A stretch of 64,000 nt of DNA from Paramyrothecium sp. XJ0827 (Eukaryota > Ascomycota > Sordariomycetes > Hypocreales > Stachybotryaceae): the NCBI GenBank assembly GCA_020881915.1, contig JAJFPB010000006.1:930001-994000 (forward strand), given 5' to 3'. Under the pieces are notes generated by a model. That model had not been told where the DNA came from. It did not search any database and was given only the letters and a program-made list of their open reading frames with translations. Shown piece after piece: positions 23,538 through 34,268 of this stretch. Positions within the stretch are counted from its first letter, which is position 1. Every line of letters starts with the position of its first letter. A program made the position numbers and the translations under genes.

Positions 23538-25959
23538 TTATGGCCCTGCCGCGATGCCGCGTGCGATAATGTCTGCTATTGCCATGACAGTCACCATGGG
23601 ATTTGAACCGCTCGCCGAGGGGAACACGCTCGAGTCAGCTACGTAAAGATCATCCACTCCCCACACCTTACCATTCTGGTCGACAACTCCGGTTTGTTCC
23701 GAAATACTCATGCGGCACGTGCCCATCTGGTGGGCAGAGGTGAAAACAGAAGAGTTTGGCGACATGTTGCTTGCCTCTAGCCGAGCTAGCCAGCTCGCAA
23801 AGTCGGGATCCGTGAGTTTCCGGTCCCCAAGTGGCAGCTGGGATTTGAATGGTAGTAAGCCAGGTACGACAGGTGCCACCTCTGTAGCACCCTGTATGTA
23901 GCTAATCTTGGAGGCAGCGACAAGGCCGGCGAGAACGTGCTTGCGATCAAATTCGGATGGCGTGTAGTGGATCAAAGGTCTGCCATCTAATGGCTCCTCT
24001 GAGACGCTGCCAGAGTCCCTGTCACGGGCAACGGAGGTATAGCAAGCCATGTGCGGGTACTTGAGTGCGTCTGTCTTGAACTGAAGACCGTTTTGCCATG
24101 GCACTTGAATCATGGATAGGAAGGGCTGGGCTCGTATGTCAGCTCGTGGATGATCAGGGTTAAGGCGCTCTCTACTCACAATCATAGCGATTCCCATGAT
24201 CTTTGTGCCATGGCCCTTTCCATCAAGGTCCTCGAATTCTGTGACAATCGCCGTTCCAATCTCACCTGCAGACAGTGATTAACTATGGCATTATGTCGGG
24301 TCCAGAAAACAAACCTTCCCACCCTCGAATTTCTTCAGGGAAAGTAGCAGCAAGGCATCCAGCCGGGTGTAGGCGGAGGTTTTGTCCAATATGAGGACTC
24401 TACCCCATCTGTATCAGTCTTTGCTACTCCAAGCCATACAATAAGGGCTTACCTGAAGACCGCTCTGTCGCAGTAGTAGGGGAGAATTCAATGCTCCGCC
24501 TGCAAGGATGACCTTTTTTGCTTTGACGTGGACGGCCCTTTGGATTCTTGCGCCGTCCAAGCATGCGCTGCCGGAAGTGTCGCGCGACGTCCAAATGCCC
24601 TCCACCCCAACAGCCTTCTTGATTCCGTCGACTTCTTCGAAACAAATCTTCGACACATCGTAGCCTTCGATAAATTGCGCACCAAAGCCTGCCGCTGCCG
24701 GAAGCCAGGACACGGCTGGGCCTTGTTTTTTGCCGTCCCTGCACCCCACGACACAGCTACCACCGCACTTATGCTCAGAGCCGCCAGTATTCTGAGGACA
24801 TATTCTCGTCTTCCATGTGAGCTTCTCAGAGCCTTCAAGAAGAATGTTGTTGTTGCGGTTGTGTTTTATGTGAGCAGCGCTTACTCCCATGAAAGAACAG
24901 ACTCGATCAAGTGACTCTTGGTACGCAGGCTTTACGAAAATGTCCAAGCCTGCGTCCGCCCACTCCCTCCGAACAATGTCTGGCGTTGGAAGGCTCATGC
25001 TCCAATTTACTGAGCCCCCGCCGCCCCAGACTTGTCCGGCACCAACCATTATTGACCCGTCTGCACTCGCGAGGCCTCCGCCGCCTTGCATCATACAGTG
25101 CAGATTGTCGCCTCTGGCAGGGCACTCGCTGGGGCTGAAGTAGTAACCTCTATCGACTACCAAGATTTGATGACCTGCTTCTGCCAGCACCTTGGCTGAA
25201 ACGGCCCCGCCACATCCGGACCCAATGATGACTATGTCAGTTTCCACTATGGCAGGTTCGGAATCAGGACTGAATTGCAGAAAGTGGAAGTCAAAGGTAG
25301 GTCCAGGTTTTACTTGCGGATTGTCATAAATACTCTTGTATTGACAAGCTTGCTCCAGGAGGGGATTGTACTGGGCCCAGCATGCCTTGGCCAGAAGAGT
25401 GAATGTCCTTCCTAGCATTGGCCAAAGGAAGAACCACGCCTTATGCCATGATTGCAAGATCTCGTCGCGTCTTTGAGCCGACTGCTGATCGAATGGAGAG
25501 AACGTTCCTGTGCTCAGTAGAGCTCCTATACGTGTTCTATGAACATAGATACGTCAGCTGCATGGCCTCGCGTCGGCCAAGAGTGTGCGCTTACCCCAGA
25601 ACACCCAAGATAAGGCGCAGTTGGCCACTGGCCCTGGGGGGCATCTTACCCACTGTGTCTTTCACAACCCTCACAAAGATGGGATCGTCAGAGGCTACAT
25701 TGGCCAAGAAATCGCGAAAGAGTTCGCGACTGGGAGGATTCTCCACTTGTCGCCTCAAATCGTCGTACAAGCCGTTGAACTCGCCGGCACGAATCAGCAG
25801 CCGATTGTTGGCTTGAGGCGAAGTGGCCTCATCTTCCACGACGATGGCGGGGACTACGGCATCAAAGATTGCAAATAAGACCTTCCAGTGCGCGTCGCTG
25901 AATGTCTGACCCTCAGAGCTGGGACCGCCAGGCTTACCTGTGCTGGGGGTTGTGGCCAT
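23538..25959 (-). CDS. Long-chain fatty alcohol oxidase (GMC family), 735 aa
   Basis: FAD-dependent oxidation of long-chain alcohols to aldehydes, usually peroxisomal or membrane-bound and part of alkane/alcohol use. Five exons keep frame: 25595-25959, 24453-25536, 24315-24399, 24180-24265 and 23538-24125. The N-terminal domain (FSDAHWKVLFAIFDAVVP) and the spliced GTRIGALLSTG segment are typical of the fungal family. The FAD-binding loop is IVIIGSGCGGAVSAKVLAE. The C-terminal GMC motif has the active-site His in TSAHQMGTCRM and the Asn in ASGSNPMVT. The length matches the family. The 54-bp intron at 24126-24179 is a multiple of three and stop-free, so a retained form would add 18 residues. 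It lies next to the SDR and acyltransferase genes. Confidence 0.9.
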
Positions 25960-26867
25960 TGCGAACGCGACGGGGCTATTGGCGTGTCATGGAAAAGTGG
26001 CGATGTACAGAGTTGGGCTACTGGTTGAGTGCGAAAGCTAGGCTGTGGCGCAAGGTCAAGGATTCGATAACATTGGCCATTGAAGCTTAGATTAGGCTAG
26101 TGTGATTTGGCTTGTGGCAGGGGCAAAAACGCTTTCACTTCCAGCGGGGAGCACATTATGACAGGGGTTGTGATAAGGCGAGGTAGTTGGTCAATGAGTG
26201 ACACGCATTTGTTGTACAGGATCCTGAGTCACGACATTTTGCAACGGTAGTGTCCATGCTACAACAGTACTTAGTCACCCGATGGGAATTGAAAAGGGTT
26301 ATTTGGCTGTTCACTCTCCTCATATTGGTCGAACGCCTGTCCACGGGCGCATAAGCTCAAAAGGATACTACAAGCACATTGAGTACTATAGGCAATTCAC
26401 CCATTTTTGAAGGCTAAAATAGATGCAGCTATTATGAGAAACCCAGTATGAAGGTCTATTACCCAGAATCTCCGATTCATTTGCAAATTTCACCATGAGG
26501 ACATGTACAGTAGACATACTTAGTGTGCAGCAAGGCAAATGCGTTGCTGGAACCATTTTCTCCTACAGAAACATGACGGCTCCACGAGAGGTAAATGCAA
26601 CACCAAGGAATGTTGTAAAGGTAATATGGGAAATCTCTACTGATCGCAGACGAGAAGAAAGCAACAATAGAAAGGATCTACAAGCATCTCTCCCCCTGTC
26701 CGATTAATCTTCACATATCCTTCTAGAAAAAGAAGCATCGTGGTATCCTTTCTCTGTCCATGAACTTTCTCCGAGCTTTTGAAGGTCAAATATTATCCTA
26801 GCCGCCGACAACGACATGATGTGAGAAGGATCTCGAGTACCTATTCCGTACATTTTCGCGTTTTCCT
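25960..26867. other. Intergenic stretch, no supported gene
   Basis: This holds the alcohol oxidase promoter at the left and the region downstream of the DUF6536 gene at the right. I see no gene or repeat. Confidence 0.5.
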
Positions 26868-28889
26868 TTACACGTAGTTCTCGTTATGGACCAGCGGCTC
26901 CACAGGCCCGCTTGAAAAGCCTACACGTCGCCTTCCAAGCTCGTCTTTACCGGCTGACACAATAACACCATATTGCAAGGGCAGTGTCGAAGCGTCCAGC
27001 TCTTGCTTATCTGCACAAGCAGCGGCGCTGATTGCTATCGAACAAGAGCCTGCTACTGGTATTCCAGGGTCCAATCGTCGAATGGACAGTGCTAGAAGCA
27101 AAAAGCCCAAAATCATGACCAGGCCGAGAGCAAACACCGCGGGATAAGGCGAAAACCCACAACCCTGGAGAGGTTTGGATTTGTCCTCAATACCATCTAT
27201 GTCGTAGAAGGTCCCTTGTATGAGATAGAAGCTCCGCGAGACTAACCAGTGTAGTACGCCCATCATCGCCATGAAAGGTAAATCGTAGCAGTAGGGCAGT
27301 TGGAGCCAGTAGGTCGTTTCCTGTTGACCGCGTGGCTCGCTGATACGTAGAGGCTTACGTACCGAAGCAAAGCGCCCATATTCGTGGGCGAGAACCATGG
27401 TTGTGACGGCCTTACTATAAAAGTAGTACACGAAGCTGGTGATAATTTGGGGGGCGTTTACAAGAATAACGTTGGTGAGGAGAGGCATACCGATGGTGGA
27501 TTTGACTTGGGTCTCGACACTGCCACTGAAGCCTTGGTAAAACGATTCCGGGGAAATTCCAGATACTTTGTTCAGCAAAGCCACAAACCCTCCAATGCAG
27601 CTCATCAAGCAACTATGTTTCGTCAAGGTTAGCATTTTTCTGGTGAAATGAGCGGTGCTCTACCCACAACCCGATATAAAATCCTTGGCTCGCATGTACG
27701 GCATGGGCCCAATGGCAAGGCCAGCGATGGAACGAGTAGGACTGACCCTCACCATCCGATCTACACCGCCTCTGCTTGACTTGTTCCATTGAAATCGGGC
27801 CAATGCTGGCAGTTGTAGGGTCAGGTTGTTCCAGGAATGAGGCAATAGCGTCGCCAAATGTCGCGAAAGGGCGATGGTCAAGGAAGAAAATCGTAGCAAT
27901 GAAGCAACTGAGTTTGGTAATGTTCATGAGAATGACGATGGATAGAAGTACCAAGTTGACTTGAACAGTGCAACTTGGGGAAAACTTCTCTGCCAAACAG
28001 TATATGATGGGCGTAGATCTTGAAGGACATGTTCGACCTTGAAAGCACTCATCTGATCTCATTGTCCAAGTGGTAGAACCGTCGTTTTCTTTTATGATGT
28101 CGCAGTAGGGTAATTTGTGAAAGCGAATATCGCAGCGGTCTTCATTGACGGCGTGTGGGACTTCCTCAACCGGCTCCCCCATACCAATCAAGGTGCTATT
28201 ATGCCTAGCCGAACTAACAGCTAGCATATTCTTCCATCGGGACTGAAATGAGCGACGGCCATATACTCGGATACACTCAGCGTTGTCTAGTCGTGTGAGA
28301 TTCCCGGCCAAGGCGGACAGATATGCGATGGTGGGGGCCAAGTCGCCTACACAAGGTGTAGCGGTATTGAGCTCAGAAATAAGAGACCCCAGAGGAACGC
28401 GCGCCGGCCAGGAATGTACCTAAGATTCCTGAAACTTGGCACCCCGATATCAAGCCACTCTCCTTTGGCATGGGCTTTGTCGATATCTTGTCTGGTAGGT
28501 GAGGTCAAAATTTGAGTGCAGCTATTGCTTGCACCAAGAAGCAGCGTCGAAAAGATATTGATGGCCAATTCTGGCCACAGAGTAGCCATTTTACTGGTCT
28601 TGCAGGAGCCTATTGTCGGTATCCTAAGTATGATGTTCTTGCCCAAAAGGAATAACGAGAGTGCTGGCTGACCTTTGAACACCGTGGCCGTGCCATCTTC
28701 AGATATCTCGTAGTTCTGTCGAACCCACACAAGGAGTCCTACGTTTACCGAAAGTATTACAAATGCAAGTAGGGCGCCCGCTGACACCGTAATCCGCCAA
28801 GACCCTACGAGAGCTCGAATCTCTCGCGCTGAACCAGGCAGAGGCTTCCAATCGAGATGCATCCTCGATGTTCGCGTGGCGCCAGTCAC
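26868..28889 (-). pseudogene. DUF6536-type polytopic membrane protein, probably frameshifted
   Basis: Family recognised from the N-terminal WRITVSAGALLAFVILSVNV region, the NIFSTLLLGASNSCTQ motif, the PTRQDIDKAHAKGEWLDIGV motif and the later TFGDAIASFLE and LLTNVILVNAPQIITSF segments. These are membrane proteins of unknown function. The intron at about 28612-28674 ends at ATAG before GSCKTSK; it is 63 nt and stop-free. After SSIPLHL (about 28347) the frame ends in TAG and continues in another frame as APTIAYLSALAG. I found no intron with correct phase to join them. A second frame change at about 27610-27660 can be explained by an intron with a TAACC branch site. So this is either a recent pseudogene, a sequence error or an unusual splice. 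Residual conservation is high. Confidence 0.6.
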
Positions 28890-29756
28890 TCAGGTATGTC
28901 AATGCACCGGACAACCTTCAAAAGCACTTTGCGATAAATTTGTTGTTCAGCAAGCGGTGGATTGCCAAATGAAGCGGACTTGAATATACATGCAATCCTC
29001 TAAGGTTCTCCAAGACCAGAGGTGTCTTGCAAAATACTTTCAAGGAAATGGGTTGAAAGAGCTTTGGGTCTTGAAAAGTTTGTGATGTAGGTGACTATTC
29101 GGCTCCCGGTAACGGTCGAAGTCAAGGGGGCTGTGCGCATGAACAAATGTGCATGCCGTTGTATGTATGTATCTAAATATAACAGCTTGATACTGAAAGA
29201 CGAGTGGTCCATTCGAGATGTACACATCGGAAGGAAACAGACTCCTCAGGATTTCCTTTTACCCGCGCCGCTCGCCTGCAGCGACTACTTGCGTAGCATT
29301 TATGTAACATAAGGTAGCCCGCATAGATAAAAGCCGACCCGCAGCTTTGAGCAAAACCTACGGATATTGCTGCCTAATCAAATGACGGCCGCAGAATGTC
29401 TTTTGTTAGATTTGGTGGATAAGAGGCGGCTTTTCTGTTGGTCCACTTGAATCAGGGTGTGCCTACAAATATGCACATACGTTGTATGTTCTGCTTTACT
29501 ACAAATACACCTCTACACATCACCTAATACGGTTAATTTGACATCTGCTTAACCTTGGGGCGTCGTTCTGGTACTGACCCCGCCTTTTGACAACCAACAC
29601 GACAACTTCCTTGATTTAACTCGCCAATCACAATCTACATTTGGAACTACGCCTTTTAGAAGACGACGAGGGAGAGCGTGGGTAGAAGCGAAAGGTGGAA
29701 AGATAACGAATACATCACGGCTGGATCCCGTCCTCAAGACTCTCCACCACTCCGAA
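28890..29756. other. Intergenic stretch, no supported gene
   Basis: Divergent gap between the DUF6536 gene and the small gene at 29757. It presumably contains both promoters. No TATA box or repeat was recognised. Confidence 0.45.
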
Positions 29757-30258
29757 ATGACAACCAGAAATCTCAACCAGACCTGGCGCGACGTTGTCTT
29801 TAAACAGTACGAAGAAGACCACGCGGCCGAAGTCCCCTTCCCCGTCCGCTACTTGATCAACGCCCCACAGTGGAAGAAAGACATCTTCATTGAGATTCCC
29901 ACCAGGATCGATGTGCCTGTCTTCCGTCAAGCCGTCCTTCACTTCTGCAGGACAAGACGCCTTGCAGACGACCCGGCATACGAAGACAACCTGATTGAAG
30001 TCCGAGCACGCGTTTCACATTCCGGCCCATCTTCTTCTGCTGAACACAAGGATGACACTCCCCAGCGCGACAATACTGACCAGACCAGGCCAGGTGCTGC
30101 TGGCAATAGAGGGTAAGGCTTGAGGTTTTACTGTCTATGGTGACAGTGAACGCGAAAGGCCCATTTTTCGGAAGGGTGAATTAAATGTACTTGCCTCTTT
30201 GCCGACGATGCTTCATCGAGTATCACAGCTAACACTTCCTTACCCACCTAGGCTGTAA
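29757..30258 (+). CDS. Small conserved-looking hypothetical protein, 120 aa
   Basis: Not recognised. The first exon (29757-30112) has strong coding character, with GC-rich third positions and few rare codons, and starts with an ATG. It ends at a GTAAGG donor; an acceptor at 30251 would add only one and a third codons before a TAA stop (30252-30258). The N-terminal two thirds look folded (LNQTWRDVVFKQYEEDHAAE, PQWKKDIFIEIPTRIDVPVF). The last 35 residues are hydrophilic and disordered. There is no signal peptide or membrane segment. If the tiny last exon is wrong, the frame simply reads through to a stop at 30116, changing only the last residue. Confidence 0.5.
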
Positions 30259-31601
30259 CCATGTTCCTGATCCACATGGAGCATTCAGGCTCGAAGATGG
30301 GGGTACCTGAGAAATGGATTTGTATGCCACCTTGGCGGATTGTCAGCACAGCATTTTGCGGCAGGGTATTTTAGAAGCAGAGAAAGAGCGAGCAGCAGGA
30401 GCTATGCATCAAGATAAACTGTTTGTTAAAGGGGGGACAACGACGATGTGGCTTCTACACCGAGTCGATGTTGACAAATCCAGGGCTACCTGGAGTCAAT
30501 CTTGCTTTTCTTCCTAACTGCGACCTCGTACGATCGGTTTGCTCATTGCCGCATTCCTCTACCTTCTGAATTCCCTTCACAGAGCAAGAAAGCTTGGTTC
30601 CTCCCACTGGTATTTTCCCTAGTACTCTATGGCGAGTAGCAGCAACAAATTTCATGTGGACACGTACGGTCTAAGATGGAGTCACACAGAGACAGAGCGG
30701 TACCAGTGCTTGATTTCCTTCAGGGAGAGAAGAATGGGACAGATTTCACATTCGCACGCGCTAGTACTGCACTTATTAGAGGCCAGAGACTGCATATGCA
30801 TGTGAGGCGGCGCATGCCAATACGGCGCGACGGCGACCAGTCACAGCTGCTCAATCCAGCTGTGTTTGGCCGGGTATGCAGACCCCTGGCACACCGCCTG
30901 CACAACTTAAGGCCTTCGACTAGGTATGTTGAGGTTACACTGCCCCGGATAACACGTGCAATACGTTTGAGCCTTTGAATCTGCCTTACAGCCCGCAACA
31001 ACTGCCAAACCGGGGACTAAGCTGAAGAAGCCTGCTCTTGCATTCGGTCTAATCGCTCGAGAGCCCACAAACTTGGAGTATGCGAGATAACCCTAAGAAT
31101 CAACCCTCCCCATTCGCTAGACGTGGATTAGCCTACGCGTCTGCGAGTCAACGCGCAGAAGAACGAAATGTCTTGGGCCGATACGGCTGTAGCAATTTAT
31201 ACAGGGCCTCGGAACTGATTGATCCTCGGCTTTGAGGCTTTCAATAGGTGTTCAACCTTAGGATGTGGAGCGCTAATTGGGAAAAGGATAGCAATCAAGA
31301 AAATCCCAGATGGAACTGTCAACGTAACACCCGAAGCAAAGTGTTGGATAAGAAACTGCGGCGACAACTCAAAGCTCTAGATACAATCTGTGCGTGGAAC
31401 TTTGTAGCACTACCTTGAGCTCTAAAGACAGCAGATTCCGACTTTGTTCGCTTTAGTCCTCCTGTGCTGTGGGTTCAAGCCTCCCGATACCGCCAAGGCC
31501 AGGGCCTTCAATACATGATGGTGTTACGGAACGGAATCCTGAGGTCGCTCCGTGCAAAGACCTCGATGCCGCCGAAGACAGCATTCAATTTAAAAAGAAG
31601 C
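30259..31601. other. Intergenic stretch, no supported gene
   Basis: Several short frames on both strands (for example about 30676-30978) lack coding character. A stretch near 31460-31500 resembles a tRNA T-arm by chance only; no cloverleaf can be drawn. I see no gene. Confidence 0.45.
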
Positions 31602-33453
31602 CTACGAATCGAACGGCCAAGACTCCAAAAAGGCTTTCTTTCCCTTTGGGTTGTCCGCATAATACCGGGCGGCGAATTTGTCCCTCATGGTGTTCAGCGC
31701 TGCCTTGGTTTTCTCGTACTTGTGATGCTCCACCATGCCGCGATCAGGCCACAAGTCGCCCAACTCCGTCTTTAGCTCATTCCAAGCCTGGGTACCTAAC
31801 TTTGCTGCAGCTTCACCACGCCTCATATCCTGCAATCCCTCTATTCTCTCACTGGAGATCAAATCACCTGGCGGTGGATTTGATTCGATCAATTTCCGCA
31901 TATGCGACGTGAAGGGAACCTCAACACACTCGTAGATGTGTTGTGCTACCTGGGTAGTCTGACATGGTGGTGTCATGCGGAAAGAGGCTGCCAGAAAATG
32001 TTCTGGACAGCCTTTCTTAATAATTTCTCTCCAACCGGCCGTTAGCAGACGCCCTGTTTCATCCGAACGTGAAGAACCCTTCCCAACACCGGGGCAGATC
32101 CTGAACTCAGGTGGGATTGGCGCATCTGCATCGTCTTCCATAACGGCCTCCTGCCTAATGAATTCTGGATCTAGGTTGTGATCGTACAAAGGGACGATAT
32201 GAGTGGCCTGCCAATCAATGATTGCAGTAATCTCCGTCGGATTGCTCGGTTCGACGAATATATGCCTGAGAGCTAGATCATTGTGCCACAGCCGTCCATG
32301 ACCCATGTAAGCCGGCGGCTGTGCGACATCGACGGCACCATTCAGTCCGAAGAGGTGGTACGCTTCGAGGACCCAATTTTTCCTCTCCAGCGATGGTTGA
32401 TACAGCGGGAGTGGGCCGGTGAGCGTGGACATGTGGTATTTGTAGGCAGGAAAATGTTCGAGTTTGAATGCCTCCCGATCGTGGACTAGTGCATGATAAT
32501 CAATTGCGGTAGATGCTATAGAGTTTGAGCATTCCAACATGCGGAAAGGGGGCTGTATATAACTTACTCGGATGCATGAGGATACGATTTTGCTGGCCGC
32601 CAGTATTGTACATTCCTCTTCCCATAGACGGACCAATCGCGAATCTTCCATCACAAACGGGGGTATTCAGGAGTCGCTCAATCATTCGCAGATCCTCGGT
32701 GTAGAAAAGGCTGCCATAGCCGGGTAGCGGATTTTCGAGCCACGTTTTGTTAAGCTGGGCGATTCGGGAAAGAATGCCAAGTTTCTCGTCATGTTTGAGA
32801 CGGTCCCAGACCTGACTAAGTGGCACACCCGGAGCTTTCTCCATTATGATGAATTCAGCACCAACTGAGTTCTGTTCTGCGAGAGCACTCCATGCAAAGA
32901 CCTTGGGCACCGGCGTCGACAAGTGATTCCTCATCTGCATGATGTTAGAGGTATGCTAAATCATCTGCAACTGGCTTGAGGGAAAACAGGTAGGAACTGA
33001 CATAATCCATGGTTGCGACCTCGCTCGAGGTGGTGTACTCCTCGAAACCTGCATTGCGCGTTGGGACCTTTGCGACAACCTCGCGTCCGTCGTCCATGCG
33101 GAGGAGGTACGCCTTGTTGTGGAAGCCGTCCGGGTACTTCTGGACGTGGACGCATTTCCCTGCGCCGATGGAGGCAGCTGCAATGCGTGTAAGTTCATTC
33201 ATGTCGAACTTGACGGCTCTCTGGGCCATTTGGTTTCTTTCGTCGAAGAGGAATCGACCCCGGGTAAAGGTGAAGAGGCTCTCATCTCTATTCCAGTTGG
33301 GCGAACCTGTAAAAGATAAGCATCCCATCACTTCGAATGAATCTACTCTGGTCTGATTTCTCCAGCGGGAGTTGACCTACCGTCACACAAAGTCGTGTAG
33401 CTAGAAACGAAGCGGCCAACAATGGCCAGTCCGCAGAGCCGCTGGACATTCAT
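31602..33453 (-). CDS. AIM9-like mitochondrial APH-fold phosphotransferase, 552 aa
   Basis: Kinase-like protein of the aminoglycoside-phosphotransferase fold, close to the fungal AIM9 group (Altered inheritance of mitochondria protein 9). Four exons: 33381-33453, 33002-33306, 32568-32934 and 31602-32515. The short first exon supplies a basic, hydrophobic N-terminus (MNVQRLCGLAIVGRF) that could direct it to mitochondria. Family marks are FTRGRFLFDE, then KFDMNELTRIAAASIG, the ATP-binding Lys in EVVAKVP, the EFIIMEKAPGVPL hinge and TAIIDWQATHIVPL with the metal-binding Asp. The catalytic loop reads LWHNDLALRHIFV: the loop Asp is present, but the Asn that normally binds metal is replaced by His, and the usual Gly after the first His is Asn. 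Activity may be altered. The substrate is unknown. Confidence 0.85.
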
Positions 33454-34268
33454 GTTCAAGCCCGCCACATGAAACAGAAATGGAGTAACCAGACGGCTGT
33501 CAGAGCCTGGTATCCAGTTGTTCGCAATATCGGCGCGACTTATGATTGATGCAGCTCGTTAGCGCTGAGCAGAGCCAAGCCTTGCGTGGTCGATCATGGT
33601 GAGGAAAAAGGGGCATCCTGTCATTTTCTTAACGTCCGAGAATTAGCCGCCTCTCTACTCCATATTGCATGTTGCCAGATACACTAATAGAGGCTTGGCG
33701 TGTCGGGGTATAACGGACTCTATGGGTAGCAATCCATTAACATAGATGGCAGAAGATGTGAAGGAAATCTCGTGGATTTAGTGAAGATGCTGGCTAGTCT
33801 CAAACAATCGCTCCCTGCATAAGCATGTTCAATCCAAAGGAACCACTGTCCGTGCTACGAGGCGCTGGTGCAGGACGGGCTTGTAGTTCCTGCACTTGGC
33901 CTGTCTGGGTTTGGCTTTGCTAATCCTTGCAAGAACAATCAACTAGGGGCAGACGGAGAAAAGGCCATGGAATCTACGGGCGAACAGAAACCTGGAGATT
34001 CTGGTGGCGTGCGGTAAAAACTGTATGCCAGGAGTTCAGCCGTTATCAGGACCGTGAGTCCGCCAGATTGGAGGAAACCAGGCCGAAAGCGACGCCAAAT
34101 ACAATGCTATATATACAGAAACTAGAATTCGATGTTAGAGTTGCACCAACTCAAAAATTGAACGAAATCAAACAACTGAACACGGTGGCAATAATGTTGA
34201 GCGTCACATGTTTCTCCTGGCGTTGCGGAATTTCTCGTTAGGATGTAGGTTGCCGGATTCAGAGCGTT
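33454..34268. other. Intergenic stretch, no supported gene
   Basis: This contains the AIM9-like promoter and the region downstream of the large unknown gene. No coding region, repeat or RNA gene was recognised. Confidence 0.5.

Noticed and set aside
31455..31510. GGTTCAAGCC stretch resembling a tRNA T-arm
   Set aside because: No acceptor stem, D-arm or anticodon arm can be paired around it.
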